A stretch of DNA of 64,000 nucleotides from Prochilodus magdalenae (lineage: Eukaryota; Chordata; Actinopteri; Characiformes; Prochilodontidae), in assembly GCA_024036415.1 (NCBI GenBank), contig JAMWET010006960.1, forward strand, positions 62,001 to 126,000, read 5' to 3'. Every line of letters begins with the position of its first letter. The stretch's first letter is position 1. Shown piece after piece: positions 37,593 through 52,180 of this stretch. The position numbers and the translations under genes were made by a program. A model generated the notes under the pieces. That model ran no database searches, was not told where the DNA came from, and was given only the letters and a program-made list of their open reading frames with translations.

Positions 37593-39609
37593 AAGTCAGA
37601 CAGACGAAATAAAGTTATATATTTAGATATAAAGAATAATAAGAAACCGCAAAGGCAGCTGAAAATTCTACTAAGATTAACACACACATAGTTGATTTAT
37701 ATAGCAAGAACAATGCAATGTATAAGAAACTGTATAAGAAACAATCAGAAGAGTAACCGAATGTTGGTTACAACTTTTTATTTTTGTATTGTTTTACATA
37801 ACTGTGAAAAACTCACAACAAACGTTTCATCATGAAAATCCAGCATTAGGACCAATTTTGCCTTCCCAATCCACAATAGACCAAAACCATTGTGAGAAAA
37901 CTGGGACAGCAACAGCACATGACTTTCAAACTCCAGGTTGCAACCCACATTAAAAGGTAGCCACTAAAAGAGGTTTATGTAGCTGCAAAAGTACAGTTAA
38001 TCAAGACAAAAACACATGTACAATAAATTAATACATTACATCTACATATAGTTAACATCAGTAATAGTACAAGGCATATCTATATGACTCTCTGAACAAA
38101 TAGCTTTTTAGAAATCCCCACTACAGTAGCAAACTTATCCATGCATAAACTGTATATTAGAGTATCTGCTAAAGATAAACCCCTAGTTAGATGCTTGTGC
38201 AGACATTTGCAGAAAAAACAGCCACTGCTTTAAGTGACAGTTCAATATTTAAATCCAAGGGACAGTCTAAGTGCAGATTTTCATCTCAACAGAGCAGCAG
38301 CATACATAATCAGCTGCCTAAAGACTGCGACCAACTGATGTAAAAAGTAGAGTATGATATGCTTTAGCTTGATTGGAATGAAAACTTCATTCAGCAGCCA
38401 TTTGACTAGACACTACTCGTCTATCCTGCCCACAAAGCTAAAAGTCAGATTCAAATTGACCTTCCTAACTTTTAATTGGTTGGATAAAGTACCAAAAAAG
38501 TGCCATTGAAGTCACTGTCCCAGTCCACAAAAATGGCATGTCATTGTTGTACAGCTCACTAACAACCAGCTCAGTGTTTTGCCACACATTGCACCCATTT
38601 CCTACTTTTCAGAATGGTTGTTCTGTGACAGAAGAGAGCAGAATGAACTGATCTAAACTGAAAGGAGCGGAGTAGAGCAGAATCAGTCGATGACTGTGTT
38701 ATGTTTTCCAGTTTTACGAAGCTGTGTGAAGTTTTCCATTTGAACAAAGATGAAGACAAGTAATGGAACTGACTGGGCCATACTCTGAACCAGATATCCA
38801 CAACACTCTTAAGTCTATGAATCTTGAGCTTCCCCAGAAGCACTGTAAAATTGTATCGAGTGCTCTTTCAGCACTCTTCCAAACAGATACAATAACAGAG
38901 CTATGACGCTCTTAGGAAACAAGCCCCTTGACTGGGACTGCAAACATGGGCTGGCTTGTCCGTCTCACCAAGTTGTGTGTCCATGCATATTTTATTTTTT
39001 ACAGATGCTCTGAGAGATTTTGACTGGTGCTTTGTTTTTCGGCCAGTGTTATTCATCTTTGCAAGGGATGATGTTGAAATGTCATTCCAAAATACACGTC
39101 CCTTGCGCTATCAAGCTATTAGTCTGATTCAACAGTTCCATGCAAAAATCTGCCTGGAACAGACTGAGTTAAGTAGAGTTTCATAGACCAACATAACTAG
39201 TCATAAACTTTATGCAATACCTGAGCCACTGCTGATCAAGGCCTGTGACAGCATATTGCTGAGTACTCTAAACTGACTACATTAGCTCAAGCGATTCTGG
39301 TGCAAATACTCGGTCACTAACAGCCATTACAGATAAAAAGAGGCATAGATCAAAGGCTGACTGTTTTCAGAATTGTTCTGCCCTACTGCCTAAGCATCCC
39401 AATGTGCTTTGTTTAGGTGAACATGCTTAGAGTGCTTTAGTTTTAGTATAGCAACCTGCTATGCTCACTGTATTCCAAGGTAATAACTGTAGTACTTACT
39501 AAGACCTGACTGATATGTAAATAGCCTGACCAATACCAAGGAGTTACAAATTTATAACTAATAAAAATAATCAATACACACATCATCAAAAGAATAGTTG
39601 CACTTCCGA

Positions 39610-40080
39610 AGAAACTGCGATTGCGATGCGATTGGGAAGGAAGATTAAGTTTACCAGAAACAATAAGTGATACATTTAGACTGACATGGGCAACATTTAT
39701 TGAGCTACACATACAGAAGCAGTGTCTCTCAGTGTGGCGTCAGACCACCATGTTTGCTAACTACAGGTTGCTGATGGTGTACTGTGATAATCCATCGCAG
39801 TATAAATATTCTTACACAGTTCCTACAGATTATGTCGTAGGGGTGGACACCAGGCTTTCTGGGCATGTGACATATGACAAAACGTTCATCCAGACGCCAA
39901 CCACGGTGCCTCCACGTAGATTCGTTGGTCGTCTCCACCAACACAAAAGCGTAAGTCATCGGTGAAGATAAACTGCTGCCATTCTGAGTCACTCCATGAC
40001 AGTCTGGCACGTCACCATCGCAGTCTTTAGCAACGTTGACACATTGTGTTAATGGCAGTCATTGAAACAGTCTGTGTGCA
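39610..40080 (-). pseudogene. Tc1-like transposase remnant
   Basis: On the minus strand around 39985-39905 a frame reads WQQFIFTDDLRFCVGGDDQR, resembling the Tc1 catalytic block W..VLFTDESRF...DGR. The adjoining frame continues STWRHRGWRLDERF, corresponding to VWRRRGERF. It then jumps to SKHGGLTPH and a stop, corresponding to the GGHTRY C-terminus. The block is frameshifted, and most of the catalytic domain between the first Asp region and the C-terminus is deleted, so it is inactive. CAATAAATG follows the stop on that strand. Family assignment is by motif; ends are approximate. Confidence 0.75.
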
Positions 40081-40349
40081 TGTGGTCCTGATTAGACCTG
40101 TCCTTGCTTACATCACATGCGCGACTGAGCATGAAACCAGAATCATTCACATGACTTACAATGTAAAACCTAACCAGCCAGTTTCATTTTGGTCGGTTGA
40201 TTCCTTCTAGGTGCAGCCATTTTTTGATGATGAGTGTAATTTGGAATATGTTTGGTGTTAGTTCTCAATGGTCACTATCTTTAAATTTCAAACAAGCAAA
40301 ATATTTTCATCTGAAAATAACATAGCAGTGGTTGTTGAGCTTGAGATAG

Positions 40350-40350
<1 letters not shown>

Positions 40351-40392
<42 letters not shown>
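40351..40392. repeat. (AC)n microsatellite
   Basis: About 21 AC units. Confidence 0.96.
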
Positions 40393-40395
<3 letters not shown>

Positions 40396-41385
40396 ATGGT
40401 TCTGTTAATAACTATTCATATTTAAAGTTAATTGGATTACCCAGTGGTACAAATATCTAGAGTTTCATCCCATCATCAGGAGATCACAAGGTAGGATCCA
40501 CAGATCTCAGTATTACTTTAACCAAAAAAAGTAATTATCTGCATTTTTTTGTACAGATGGAGATAAAACCACAGACCTACATAATTGGGCAATATCGCTA
40601 GAAAACTGATATATTGCTCAAGCTCTAGCAGTAAGTGTTAGAGAGGTAGTTGTCACACTCTGTAATCTGGCTATTACAATCACAGGCATTATGTTGGGTG
40701 TGATGGTGCTGTCTATTCTATAAAAGCCAGGCATTTTATTGACATTTGAAATAAATCGCCTTTTAACTAAAGGCGCCTCCATTTATGAGCAGGAATGCAG
40801 TCACAGCTAATTTGTTTTAATATGTCTGTTTGCAGCCTTTTGTTATCTCCAGAATAGCTTGTCAAATGAGACCCAAATTGCCAACAAAAAAACATGAAAA
40901 AACATGGCAAACAGAATCATTTTGTTTGTTGGCTGGCAGCGCAAATGGAGGATTAACCAGCCATTTCTCTGAATGAAAAAAAAAAAACCCTTCATTTTGA
41001 TCACTGCACTGCTACAACTGTAGTTTCAACTGTACATCAGTTTAGAGCGCCAGTGAGTTTTATGAAAGAACAGATGAAAAAGAAAGAAAGAGTGGCAGGG
41101 GAGAGCTGCAGAGAGCTATTGTTGGGTATATCAAATGGAAATGTTTGGCAGCAAATGTGAAAGTGGCTAGAGGGCATGTGAGGGTTGTTTCAGCATCATG
41201 AGCTGAAACCCACAAAGCAAAGCTTTCTTGCCTCTCTAGGATAGATTTGCAAGACTCTTTATTTACAGCACTTTAATGGAAAACAGTTCAAAAGTCCAGC
41301 ACAATCAAACAGAATTTTTTATTAATTTCTGTTAACAGAAACTATTAAAATTAAATAGTTCTTCTTACTCTTAATTTGATTTTTG

Positions 41386-41388
<3 letters not shown>

Positions 41389-41458
<70 letters not shown>
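41389..41458. repeat. (AC)n microsatellite
   Basis: About 35 AC units followed by an ATAAT-rich patch. Confidence 0.96.
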
Positions 41459-41461
<3 letters not shown>

Positions 41462-41546
41462 ATGCTACACATGTTATATAATATAATATATCCTGCTCGC
41501 ACTTCAACCAAAGCTTTCTGAACCACTTATAACTAAGAGTTATTAA

Positions 41547-41903
41547 TTAAGAAGTCACTTTAACAGCAAAAGAAGCACCAATAAAGCCTAGAAGCGTACT
41601 GCTGTGTTGAAGCCCAGCGATGCCACATCCACTAAAAGGTGTAAGCAGCTCAATCATCCTTTGAAATTCACAAAATGTGTTACCTCTGTTTTGTCTGAGC
41701 ACTTTTCCCTCTTGCTCTCTTTTTTTGGTAAGTAGGTCAGACAGCCACCAGGCACTAGCGTCAACCGCTATTCCAAAGAAATCTGCTATCATCAAAACTC
41801 TCAAACATCTGCAGTACACCAACATGCTCAACACGCCTAGCAAAAAAGTTCCAACAACTGCTTCATATAGAAGAGGAGGAGGAGCATAACATTCAGATGA
41901 CAA
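41547..41903 (-). other. Unidentified 118-codon open frame with a hydrophobic segment
   Basis: The frame starts MSSECYAPPP, has a hydrophobic stretch at about residues 14-50 (VVGTFLLGVLSMLVYCRCLR then VLMIADFFGIAV) and a charged KKREQEGK segment. I do not recognise a family. Codon texture is not convincing, and frames of this length arise by chance in a 64-kb window. It is listed only because of its length and hydrophobic profile; a decayed transposon or unspliced exon are alternatives. Confidence 0.12.
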
Positions 41904-42349
41904 AAAGCTGGGATACAGTCCTCCAGCTTAACACTGATAATACAGCAGACAACACAAAGATACAAATATATATACACACAGTATATACAGTATATATATG
42001 TTTCCGTAGTTCAGTAGAAATCCCATTTATGCCAAGGTCAGTGTCTGTATCAGATTTGTTGGCCATAGGTCCTGTAGACTATATCTTGAGGTTTGCCAGA
42101 ACTAATTTGATTTCTTTTAAATCAGTGTAATGCTCATCACTGAAGTATCAGTACAGTCCACAATTAGGTGCAATTATGAGCACTTCTGTCCTCACTCACA
42201 TTTATTTCCATAAACCTCAAAGCTGCTCTCTATTTTTTGATCCATTTTGTTTTTCTTCTTATGTCTTCAGCAGACATAGGTTTTACAAGGTCTGGACCGA
42301 TTTCAATCATTACAGCTGTATCTACGAAGGTGTCTAAAGTCCAAAGGTG

Positions 42350-42367
42350 TTTTTTTTTTTTTTTTTT
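42350..42367. repeat. T homopolymer run
   Basis: Eighteen thymines in intergenic DNA. Confidence 0.9.
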
Positions 42368-45349
42368 CCCTTGTGTTTGTCCATGTTGTGAAGGTGTACA
42401 TAGAAAAGTATTTATTTAATGTATATGGCACAGAAATATATATTTATCACATTATTTAAAATGATGTGGGTTCTGAGCAACCAGGCAAACAGGTGCTAGA
42501 GCTCATAATACAGCAAATCAAGGTCCAAAGTGCGTGGATGCAGATAGGACAAACTGATAAAATGTGTAATTTGCTTTGATTCTGTGGTTCTGTAGAGAAA
42601 TCTTGCAATCATTTCAACCTTCTACAGTACTTAAGCTGTTCTGTTTAGTACCTTTGTTTACATGTTCCATCTGTTTCATCATTATGATGCTTGACAGAAT
42701 TAAGGATCTGTATATTATTTGTACAAAAGTCCAAATCCTCGAAGGCCTCAAGATCTATGATGTAGTGCTTATTGAGTCGTGCATTAAATTTTTGTTTTCT
42801 GTACCTTCTGTAAGACGTATGGTGTATTTGCACTGAAATTATTTTACGCACACTTAAATGGGGACCTATGATACTCATCTTGAGTGTTCATAATTTAATT
42901 TTGGGGGCTTACTAAATTAGATTTACAAGCTTCAGCTTTCCCAAATCACAGTATTTTTCTTCATACTGTACATCTGTATTCACCCTTAGTCTGAAACTGA
43001 AACAACTAAGAGAAAATCTATTACAAAGAATGGAAACTGTAATAAAGTGAAAAATATATAGTGAAAATGTTTAAAGTATATTTAGTTGTTGGGCTTCTGT
43101 GTAACTTAAATATATATTTTCTGTTTGTTTTTCTGACAAAAATTAACTTCCTGTTTGACTAGAAAGGTTATTCTGCGATTGTTACACAGTATGATACACA
43201 GTATACAAAGGAGGGGTTCAAACATTACTATGTGATAATATACATCTGCAAATTAAAGTCTTATGTTTCTCCACAAAAAAAACCTATTGGGCACAAGAGG
43301 AATGACAAAAATAGGCAGTGTAAATGACATCCACATGGTGGGAAAGGAAAGTTACAAAGCTTTTCTTATTGAGGAAAAATCATCAAAGCAGCTGTGGATG
43401 TCTCTTTGTGATCCACCAGCAATAAATCTGAAGCGTGTAGCCGAAATAATGTTCATTGCATTGCATAATTTGTTCTACCTAACCCTTACTTAAAACTCTA
43501 GAGTTTAGCACTGAATGAAAATTGCTATTATCTTCTAAGTTATTAATTACAATGACTGAACTGGATCATTTATATAGACCACCTGGCTTGGGGGGAGGGG
43601 GAAAAAACACATTAGTTGTTATTGTGGATAAAGTAGCACTGAAATCCAAAGGCTATGTACTGGACAAGCAGCCCTAAACGGTCCAGGAGTGAAGAATGCC
43701 ATTGCGCAGTCTATGAGTCATCCATCCAGCACATGACTACATTAAACTGAAAACAGCAGCATAGAATTTGTGCAAATAAGTCAACTTAAGTCTAAAAGCA
43801 TTTCCTCTTTCTCTTAATGCACACGTAAAAATTTTGAATAAATTAATCGCTTTGGATAATTGCCATGAATTAACACATCGACTTCGACAGGCTAATTGTA
43901 ATTACAGGCAAGCAATTAGAAACTCAATTTAAGATTCTTTTATTCCACTAAGTGTAGTCAATGCTTCTGTGTACACAGCTTCTGTCATCATCGTCTGTCA
44001 TCACCTGTGGTGTGTTGGTACATGAAAGGTAGGCTTTTAAACATATCAATTAAGTGCCTTAATAAACACCACATGGTTTGCAGTAAAATAAAATAAAAAA
44101 ATTTAAAAATAAATAAATCCAGCGTCACATGCAGCTCTATGGCCAGAAATTAGCCAAATTTGAGGTGAGACACAACTTCATTATTATTTCATTTGCAAGT
44201 GTCTTATTAATTTACCAAATTTAAAGTTCCCCTATAATCATCACTGTGACTATAATAAAGAAATCTATGTTGAAAAAAGTGTAGGCATGAACTAGTCAAT
44301 TTAATGTTTAAAAACAATTCATTACAAAGCAATATAATTATTTTAGTATAGTTGTCATGTAATAACCCATTGCAAAATAACACAGCATTGCAAAGTGACA
44401 ATACTAACGCCAAGCTTTCATAGGTTAACAAGAAAAGCAGGATCAAGTAGGCAAGACAACCAAGGTTCCAAAGGAACCTGACTTTTGCTATAACCAGAAT
44501 CATCTAGCTTGATTTTTGATGGTCTGCAGATCCATGGAGACCAATAAAACTACAAGAATTTGCAAAACCATATCCAAAACAATTTTGGAGGTGGTTAGAA
44601 ATGCAATTTCAACTGGATTTTATAGATGTGTCTCAGTTTAAATGTTCTGGCCACTTCAATCCAATTTCAAAGTATTCTTTGAGTCACTCACAACACAACA
44701 AACAATGACTGTGTCAAATCCAAAGTGCCACAAGGGCTAGAATTCAACAAGAGTGCAAGAGGGCAAAATGAGGCACCTCCATCACTCCTGCTTCTGCATT
44801 TGAGAGTCATGTCAGCAGCATAGTTACTGACTCCTGCATTGTTACCACAGTAACAAACAAATCTGGACACACAAATCCAACCTCATCACTTTCAGAATAA
44901 TGGGTGAGGAGAGCCATCTCGAAATATCTGATTTGAGAAACAAATCCAATTTGAAATTACTGAGGGGGTCATTGCTTCACCATATAAACAGCTGGCAAAA
45001 TAAGTAATAAACAGGCTAGCCTTCTTTCTATTAGCATGGGCTTATTCCATATGCCACTAGCCTACATCAATAAACACTCAGTTGTGAAAAGTATTCAGGC
45101 AATATGATTTTTTGTAGCCAACTAACGTTTGTGCCACACATGGACACTGAAAAGGTTTTCATTAAACAAGCAAATAAAGTAATGAAGGACCCAAATGTAC
45201 ATGAATGTCTTAAGGAATGGAATTTAATTAAAATTCCACTTTTCCTCACCATTACTGTCACAAATGGAAATGTAGGTCAGTGTTCTTGTTGAAGCCTGAA
45301 GGAAATTTATACATCAAGAAAAAAATTATAAAATTAGCATGTGGTTATA

Positions 45350-45392
45350 CGCCTATCAGCTATAACATTAAAACCACCTCCTTGTATCAGCA
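45350..45392. mobile_element. Terminal fragment of the dispersed MITE-like family
   Basis: CTATCAGCTATAACATTAAA followed by ACCACCTCCTTGT corresponds to the terminus I recall for the repeat family also seen at 29690 and 61990. Only about 40 bp are preserved. Confidence 0.55.
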
Positions 45393-46796
45393 CACAGCTG
45401 AGGGGCCCATTATCCCTTCATGGTCCTAAGCCTCCCCTCTTTTTTGCCTTATGACAAGTGTCCACAACCAGAAAGACAACGGACAAAACAGCAAAACAAG
45501 TATTAAAGGTAAAGCCAGAATAAAAAAAAAAAAAAACATTCAGGTCTTGCTTGCAACCTCAAAACACAGAACTTTGCATTTTGCTTTTGTATGCTTTACA
45601 TTAGTGTCACTGATTTCACGCCATCAGGCATCTGGTAGCCCTTTACTTTTGTATTCCATGAACACCACGGTTCATTCACTTCACTATGTAAGCTTTTTGG
45701 AAACATGCTTGCGTCTGTTGCCCTATGCTCCCACACAAACTACAGTAAAACCTTTATTGGGAGCACCGTGTCCATAAATCAAGCTTTACACAGTTTCTGT
45801 TTACACATTCCTTACTATGTCCACCCACCACAACAGCAGCATACTGAATTTCTTTTCTATATCATTCTAGAGTATGTTGCGCTCTCCTGACATCCTGTGT
45901 CTTCATACCCACTGGCATAAGAACAAATCAAACATCACCTACTTGGATGGAGGTGCGAAGGCCAACAAGGTTTTCCCCACACACTGAAAATGACAGTCAG
46001 CATCAAATAGTGACCTAAGGGCTCATTTAAAAAAAAAATAATTGTTTCTCTGACAGGCCTGTTTTTAATGTCTTGGATATTTTGAAAGTGTGTGCACAAT
46101 GGAGCTCAGGAGCCAGAGGGAGAAGCTGCACTCTGAAGCTTCTGTGAAAAGCATTCGTTTGTTCCAAAGTGTGCAAAGTTTCAAGGCTACGCCACTCGAT
46201 AACCTTAAGGGAGGGTAAGCAGGGTCTGAGTGGTTTAGTGGTGTTAAGGGAAAATTACTGACACACTTCAAGAGACACACACAAACCACAAAGCACTTAG
46301 GGTATTACTTTTGGCACAGAGTAGCTTAACTTTTTTTTTTTTTGGTCTGGTATAATATTTTTCTTGTGGCTTTGTTGTGAAATAATTCACCACTGCACCT
46401 TTCCAAGAGGACCTGGAGTGGCTATATAAAAAGTATTTACAATCACAGAGACCAAAACTGTTGACCTTGGATCATGGAAGTGCCCTAAGACACACATGGA
46501 CAGCAGGAAAAGTATTACTCGCACTCATCTTTTCTCAGGCACAGTTTGCTTCCAGTTTCTTTTCTATCCTGCTCTTATTCACTCAACTCTCTATTCTAAA
46601 CAGAAAGCCATTTATCTCTGGATATCAATGCTAAGCGGAAAATGAAATAAAAGCTCCTCTACAGAAGCCAAGGTCAAATTCAAGCGAATGTGCTTTGTTA
46701 AATAATTTCTGCCTTGAACACAAAGGTCGCGTTTTATTGAACTGGTGAAACGTCTATTGATTAAGTAGATGTGCAGTCATCAGAATGCTGTGATAA

Positions 46797-47213
46797 GTGA
46801 ATAAATCATCTTCACTAAAATGCCTCTCCAGGTGTTCAGCAGCATGTGCAACATATTCCTGTTTTGCTACCAGCCATTTACTTCAAGTGCTTAGTGCCAC
46901 ACAAACACTATCCAGGGTTGAAGTGGGCCTTGTTTTCTCACTAGCAGTTTATAGAACATCCGGGTCCAAGCCTCCAATAAGCAAGCCAAAGGCGACAGTT
47001 GCAAAGAAACTTCCTCAAAGCAAGAGGAAGAAACCTCAAAAGGAACCAAGACTCAAAAGGGGAACCTATCCTCTTCAGATCAAACAAGAAAAACAGTCCA
47101 GTTTGTCTGTAATTAAACAGCATGATCATCGGATGGGTGCACAGGATGCATCACAACACAAGGAGAAGCTTTATGGTAGACACACTGGTCAGCAGGAAGA
47201 CCGTGGCAACTAG
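46797..47213 (+). other. Unidentified 138-codon open frame, probably repeat-derived
   Basis: The C-terminal half is Lys/Arg-rich (KLPQSKRKKPQKEPRLKRG), but the DNA encoding it (AAACCTCAAAAGGAACCAAG, then ACTCAAAAGGGGAACC) resembles a non-coding fish repeat I recall. No family matches the translation, and it is probably not a gene. Confidence 0.2.
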
Positions 47214-48477
47214 CCAAGACGGGTGTAGCAACGGCATCTGTGCATTTTCATCCTTTTACCTTTTTTGACTTTTTTTTTTATTTATATGCTTTACTGACAT
47301 ACAAGGTGAATAGATAGTAATGATGATCAAAGGCCAGAGTGCTGCAAACAATGCTAACATTAGCTAGGTAACTTAATTCCCTGCTTACCTTGGTTAGGCA
47401 GTTCTTGCTGTTACTGTCCATCTTCACATAATCCATGCATGAAAACTGAAAAACAACAAAAAACAGTAAGTCAGAGGAGCAGTATCTGTTGTGTTAGCCA
47501 CCACTGCATCGTCCCGGTTTATTTGACAATCTAATGAAGTTGACGTTAGCTAAATGCTAGTGCCTGTGCAGGCATCTGTATGCAAGTGCTCCCTCATTTG
47601 AGGTGCAACAGGAAATGAGGATAAACTTCATCTATAAAGACCCACTGTGCATGTTACAAGCTGCAAACCAGGGCTGTAGCACTTTGGTTGAGGGCTGCGT
47701 GTTGAACTCCTACAAAATGCTATAGGCCCACCAGGAATTCTCCAAACTATCCCAATTACTCATTCTGGTGCTGGCACCAACACTTTCACCAACATTATCT
47801 AGGCCTGCAATAAGTTAGAGTCATTTTCTCCTCTCTGTCCCACAGCTTTCAGCTTGGTTTTATTACTGCAGTTGACCGCTAACAGTCCCAGTACCTCCAC
47901 ACTCACAGGAGAAGAAAAAAAACACTGCTGCATATATTAACTTAAACGAGTGCCCATTCCTGCCAGCTGTTGAGTGCTTTTATTCACCTCGTAGACCAAG
48001 AACAATGAAAACTCATGTCAGAAATACTGTACATGGGTCTCAATGAATTTCACGACTGAGCGGGCAATAATTTAGTTTCACTATTATTCTTATTATGATT
48101 ATTATTAGCAGTAGTAGGAGGAGAAGGAGGAGGAGGAGTGAAGTAGCACCTTTAATGAGAAATACAGGTTTTGTTTAGCAAGCTAAATGCTAGGAAGTCA
48201 TCCAAAGTGTGCAAAAGCCAACTGTCCTTGCTCAGCCACCCAAAGCTGTAGAAAACAAACTTGGACTGCAGTGGGGACAAATCAGATTCCACTGAAATAA
48301 GACTTACCTTCAGTGGTGTTTTTTAACATCTTAAAAACTTAAGTCATTGCCCACATTTACTGTCTAGAGTCCATTAAAAGGTTCTTTACATTTTGTCCTC
48401 AATATTTAGATTTCTATATTAAGCTAATGTTCCTATACACTGGCTTATAAATGCTGAGGACAAACCACTATCATTTC

Positions 48478-48500
48478 CACACACACACACACACACACAC
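48478..48500. repeat. (CA)n microsatellite
   Basis: About 11 CA units. Confidence 0.93.
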
Positions 48501-49120
48501 CAAATATCAGAGAAATGGCAAAAATAAAAGAAATAAAAAGGCAATCAAAGTGATTGTACCTACACATATACACACCTATATACTTAAGTTGTTTGAATTC
48601 TAAGACAATGGTGAGAACACAGTGTTTCCTATTTGTATTACTACAAACAGTAAACACCATGCTGGTCATACTTTTAAAAAAATATATTTTAACCAACTAA
48701 TTGAAACATTTAGTTGTTCAGTCAGTTGATACAGATAGTTTTAGTCCAGCAGTAAACCACAAATTACAAGTAGTTCTATAAACATTTTTATATTTTCCAC
48801 TATGAAAAAGCTCAAGTAAAAAGGAAAATAAACATCTATACAAGATTAAAGAGTATGCTGATAATACTTCATATTTTAATAAAGTAATTTAAAACATTTA
48901 TTTGTTCCTTCATTCCTTTCATCTAGATGGCCACCTATTTTTTCTCCAGTGGTAAACCACAATCTCAACCAAAATCGCAAGTAGTTCCATAAACATACAA
49001 TACACTTTCTTTATGGATCTTGTACCACTGTGATGGACTGTCCAAGCCATTTTCTGCCTTCTGACCAATGAGTGCCACAACTTCAACAACCCCCATGAGG
49101 ATCCCAGGAGTATAGGAAAT

Positions 49121-49176
49121 GAATGAATGAATGAATGAATAAATAAATAAATAAATAAATGAATGAATGAATAAAT
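49121..49176. repeat. (GAAT)n/(AAAT)n microsatellite
   Basis: GAAT units change to AAAT units and back, indicating internal point mutation spread by slippage. Confidence 0.93.
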
Positions 49177-52144
49177 ATCTTGTGAAATCGCTTGGGGGAA
49201 AGTGCACATATGGGATGAAGTTTTATATTTAGTTTTGTAACGACCAAGCACAAAGCACTACCTAAAATACAGCACAGACAGAGAATTCAGCTCCACTGAG
49301 TAATGCAGTCTCATGGGATATCCACTGGATAGAGAGGTTGGATTCAAGCCTGAATTTATTTCACAGGGTGCTTTACTGGACCTGGATCTCTTTTCATCTG
49401 CATGAATGAGTGGTCCACTGCACCCACACATAACCACATTACAGGAGTTAAAATGTTTTATGTAATGCATCTATTTGGATTAATAAGGTTTTTCACGTTC
49501 ATTAAAAACCCAAAAAATGGACAGAGATACAAACACGTTATTAGATTTTAATTGGACTTTGAGTATTGAGTATAATAGGCTCTCTAACTGAAAAGAACAA
49601 GATACTTAGTAAGAATACATTTACATAAAATGCATCAAAAGAGCCCAAACCACTGCCTGAAAAAGCAATTTGCCATTGTCGCAGCAGGGAACAATGGCAA
49701 GATCCCTCTCCACTCTATGCACCAGCAAATAAAGTTGTACAGTGGAGCAGAATGCAGATACCGTAATGTCTGCAGCCCCATGTGTGGCTGCCATTGTTTT
49801 CTAGGCAGTGCACAAAAGGTTTAAGCCTTTTGAGATTACATGAGGACAATGCCCGGTAGACGATAATACTGAGGGATAATTTCTGAATTCTGAGTTGCAA
49901 TTACATTGTGTCATTATAATGTACAGTAAGAACAAAAAAAAATTGGTTGCTTCTTTTAGTGAAGTCTACAAAAGACAACAGCAGCTTTAGTGGGTAGATT
50001 CAATCATCCATTAGTGGTGGGGAAGAGGCAATTATTATTGTTACCACCCACATTTAAAGTCAAGATAATAGATTTATTTTTGGTTTATTGTCTTGCAGTT
50101 GGAAGTTAACACTGTTTAGTGTTGAATCCTCAAATTATGATGAGATGGATGATGAGATGAGAAAAAGTTATGACTTGATCTATACAGTACGTTTGAGCAA
50201 TATGGCAACGATAATATCCTAAATAATATTTCAGGTGGAAGTTGGGTACTGCTTCTTCGATCTGAAGCTGAGGAATTTTCCCAGAATGGATCTTAGTTGT
50301 GTATTCCCCAAAGGTTGGGGTGTGAATGTCTAGGGACACTCTTAAGATATGTTCTGTGTTTTGGATTCCTTCCTCAGCTGTCCCATTTCCTTTTTTATTA
50401 AATACGGTGTTCATTTTCAAAATTTTTCCCTTCTTGGCCTAAAGCTGGTCTTTATTACCCTAGTGAAATCACCCTGGTGGAATTCATTTTCAAATCCAGG
50501 GTCTCTTCATGAGGCTTTTGCATGTTACTTGTGTGTGGCCAGAGTTTTTACATTGAGTACTTCCAACTGCTGTGTGCCTTTTAGCATCTATTGCTAGCCC
50601 CTTCAGTTTTCCACCTGGAAGTCTTTGTATCGCAATATGGCATCTGAATACGACCCACCACTACTTTACAGCATGCTTCCACTGTTCATGAAGATCCAGT
50701 AATGACTGCATCCCAACCAGAGAATGTGGAATCATGTGAGCACTGGAGTCATGTAACATGTTGCAATGCTGCACATAAACCAGTTAAACAGAGCATGTTA
50801 ATGAAGGCTTAAGGAGGCTCTAACAGACATGTGCAACTTCTTTACCCATTTTAACATGGCAGCCATGCATTTAAGAGTTTTTCAGTCTCAGCATGAAAAC
50901 AAGAATAGCATTACGACTTGCTCAAGGCCATGTCCTCCTTTTTAACTATTGGAACAGTTCCTGTTGACTTCAAGAGTAATAAGAGCAAAGGTCAGGAAAA
51001 ACAAATAGGTGGTTAACACAGTGTTGGATCACTACTAGTAAACAGTGCCAACATTTTGGCTTTAGAAGGTTTGGAATTCCTCAACATCTTTCTCACGTGG
51101 CAAGTCAGTCCAAAGTCAGCTTTACACAATTACAAAACTGATCTTTCATGGATGCTGCTATTCACTTTGCATTAAAAGCTGTGAAGAGCTAAAGCATTAC
51201 GCTAACAGCCATTTCCTACAAGCTGCACAAACAAGGACATGGTTCCTTAAACTTAAATAAACAACCTCTTTACAGGGGTCACCTTTACCTCAGCTATTTA
51301 AGGGCTTTCACTGACCTGAACTACAGTACGTACATTATTAATAGCCAGTTTCTCTGCTGCACCTATATTTACCCTTGCCCTGACATGCTCAGTAAACAAC
51401 AAAGGCAAGAAGATTGATCTCCTGCTCTCTGCCTGTGACCTTGGGGCTGGTTGGTCATGAATGGTGTCCAGTAAAAATGCAAAGCTCTTCCTGTTTGCAG
51501 TCTGTCTGCATGTTAGATAAGTAACTTAATGATCATGTGTAAAAGGCGATAATTGTCATTTTGGTGAAAAGAACTCTGAAAGTGAAACTTCCCAAAAAAA
51601 TCCCAATTAAGGGATCGGACAATGGTCAGTAAACAATATATGAAGTAATATTAACTAGAAAGCATCATGCTTATTACTTGTAGTCATCACCCAGGCAATG
51701 GAGCCAGCAGTCATTTGTAAGGTCTGCTGAGGAATTGCTACCCTCCCCTACCAACTGACTCCTAACAGCTGCCTCCTTTGGACTACTCTGTGATGGCAAC
51801 AAATGCCAACCACACGTGATCTTGTTTCAGGGCTGTCCAGTTAGCTTTCTGGAGTGCACCGCAAATATAAAGATGTATTACTTATAATAATAGTAAAAGG
51901 TCTGTTATAGTTATAATTAAAGTAAAGTAATATTCAGATCTGAACATGGTCTTTGTTAACAATGTCATATTGGGTCAGGATAATGATAGCTCAGGGGGAA
52001 AATGCTGACAGGTAGTATTAAACCTAATCACTGGAAAATAGTCCTTTTTATACACCAAGGCAAAAGGTTACATATCAATCACCCACTAAATTAGAAGTCG
52101 CTAAAGAAACAAAGCAAGTACCAAAAATTATAAACTTATGGTTA

Positions 52145-52180
52145 TAATATAATAAAATATAATATAATATAATATAATAA
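52145..52180. repeat. (AATAT)n microsatellite
   Basis: Pentanucleotide AATAT repeat of about six to seven units. Confidence 0.88.
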
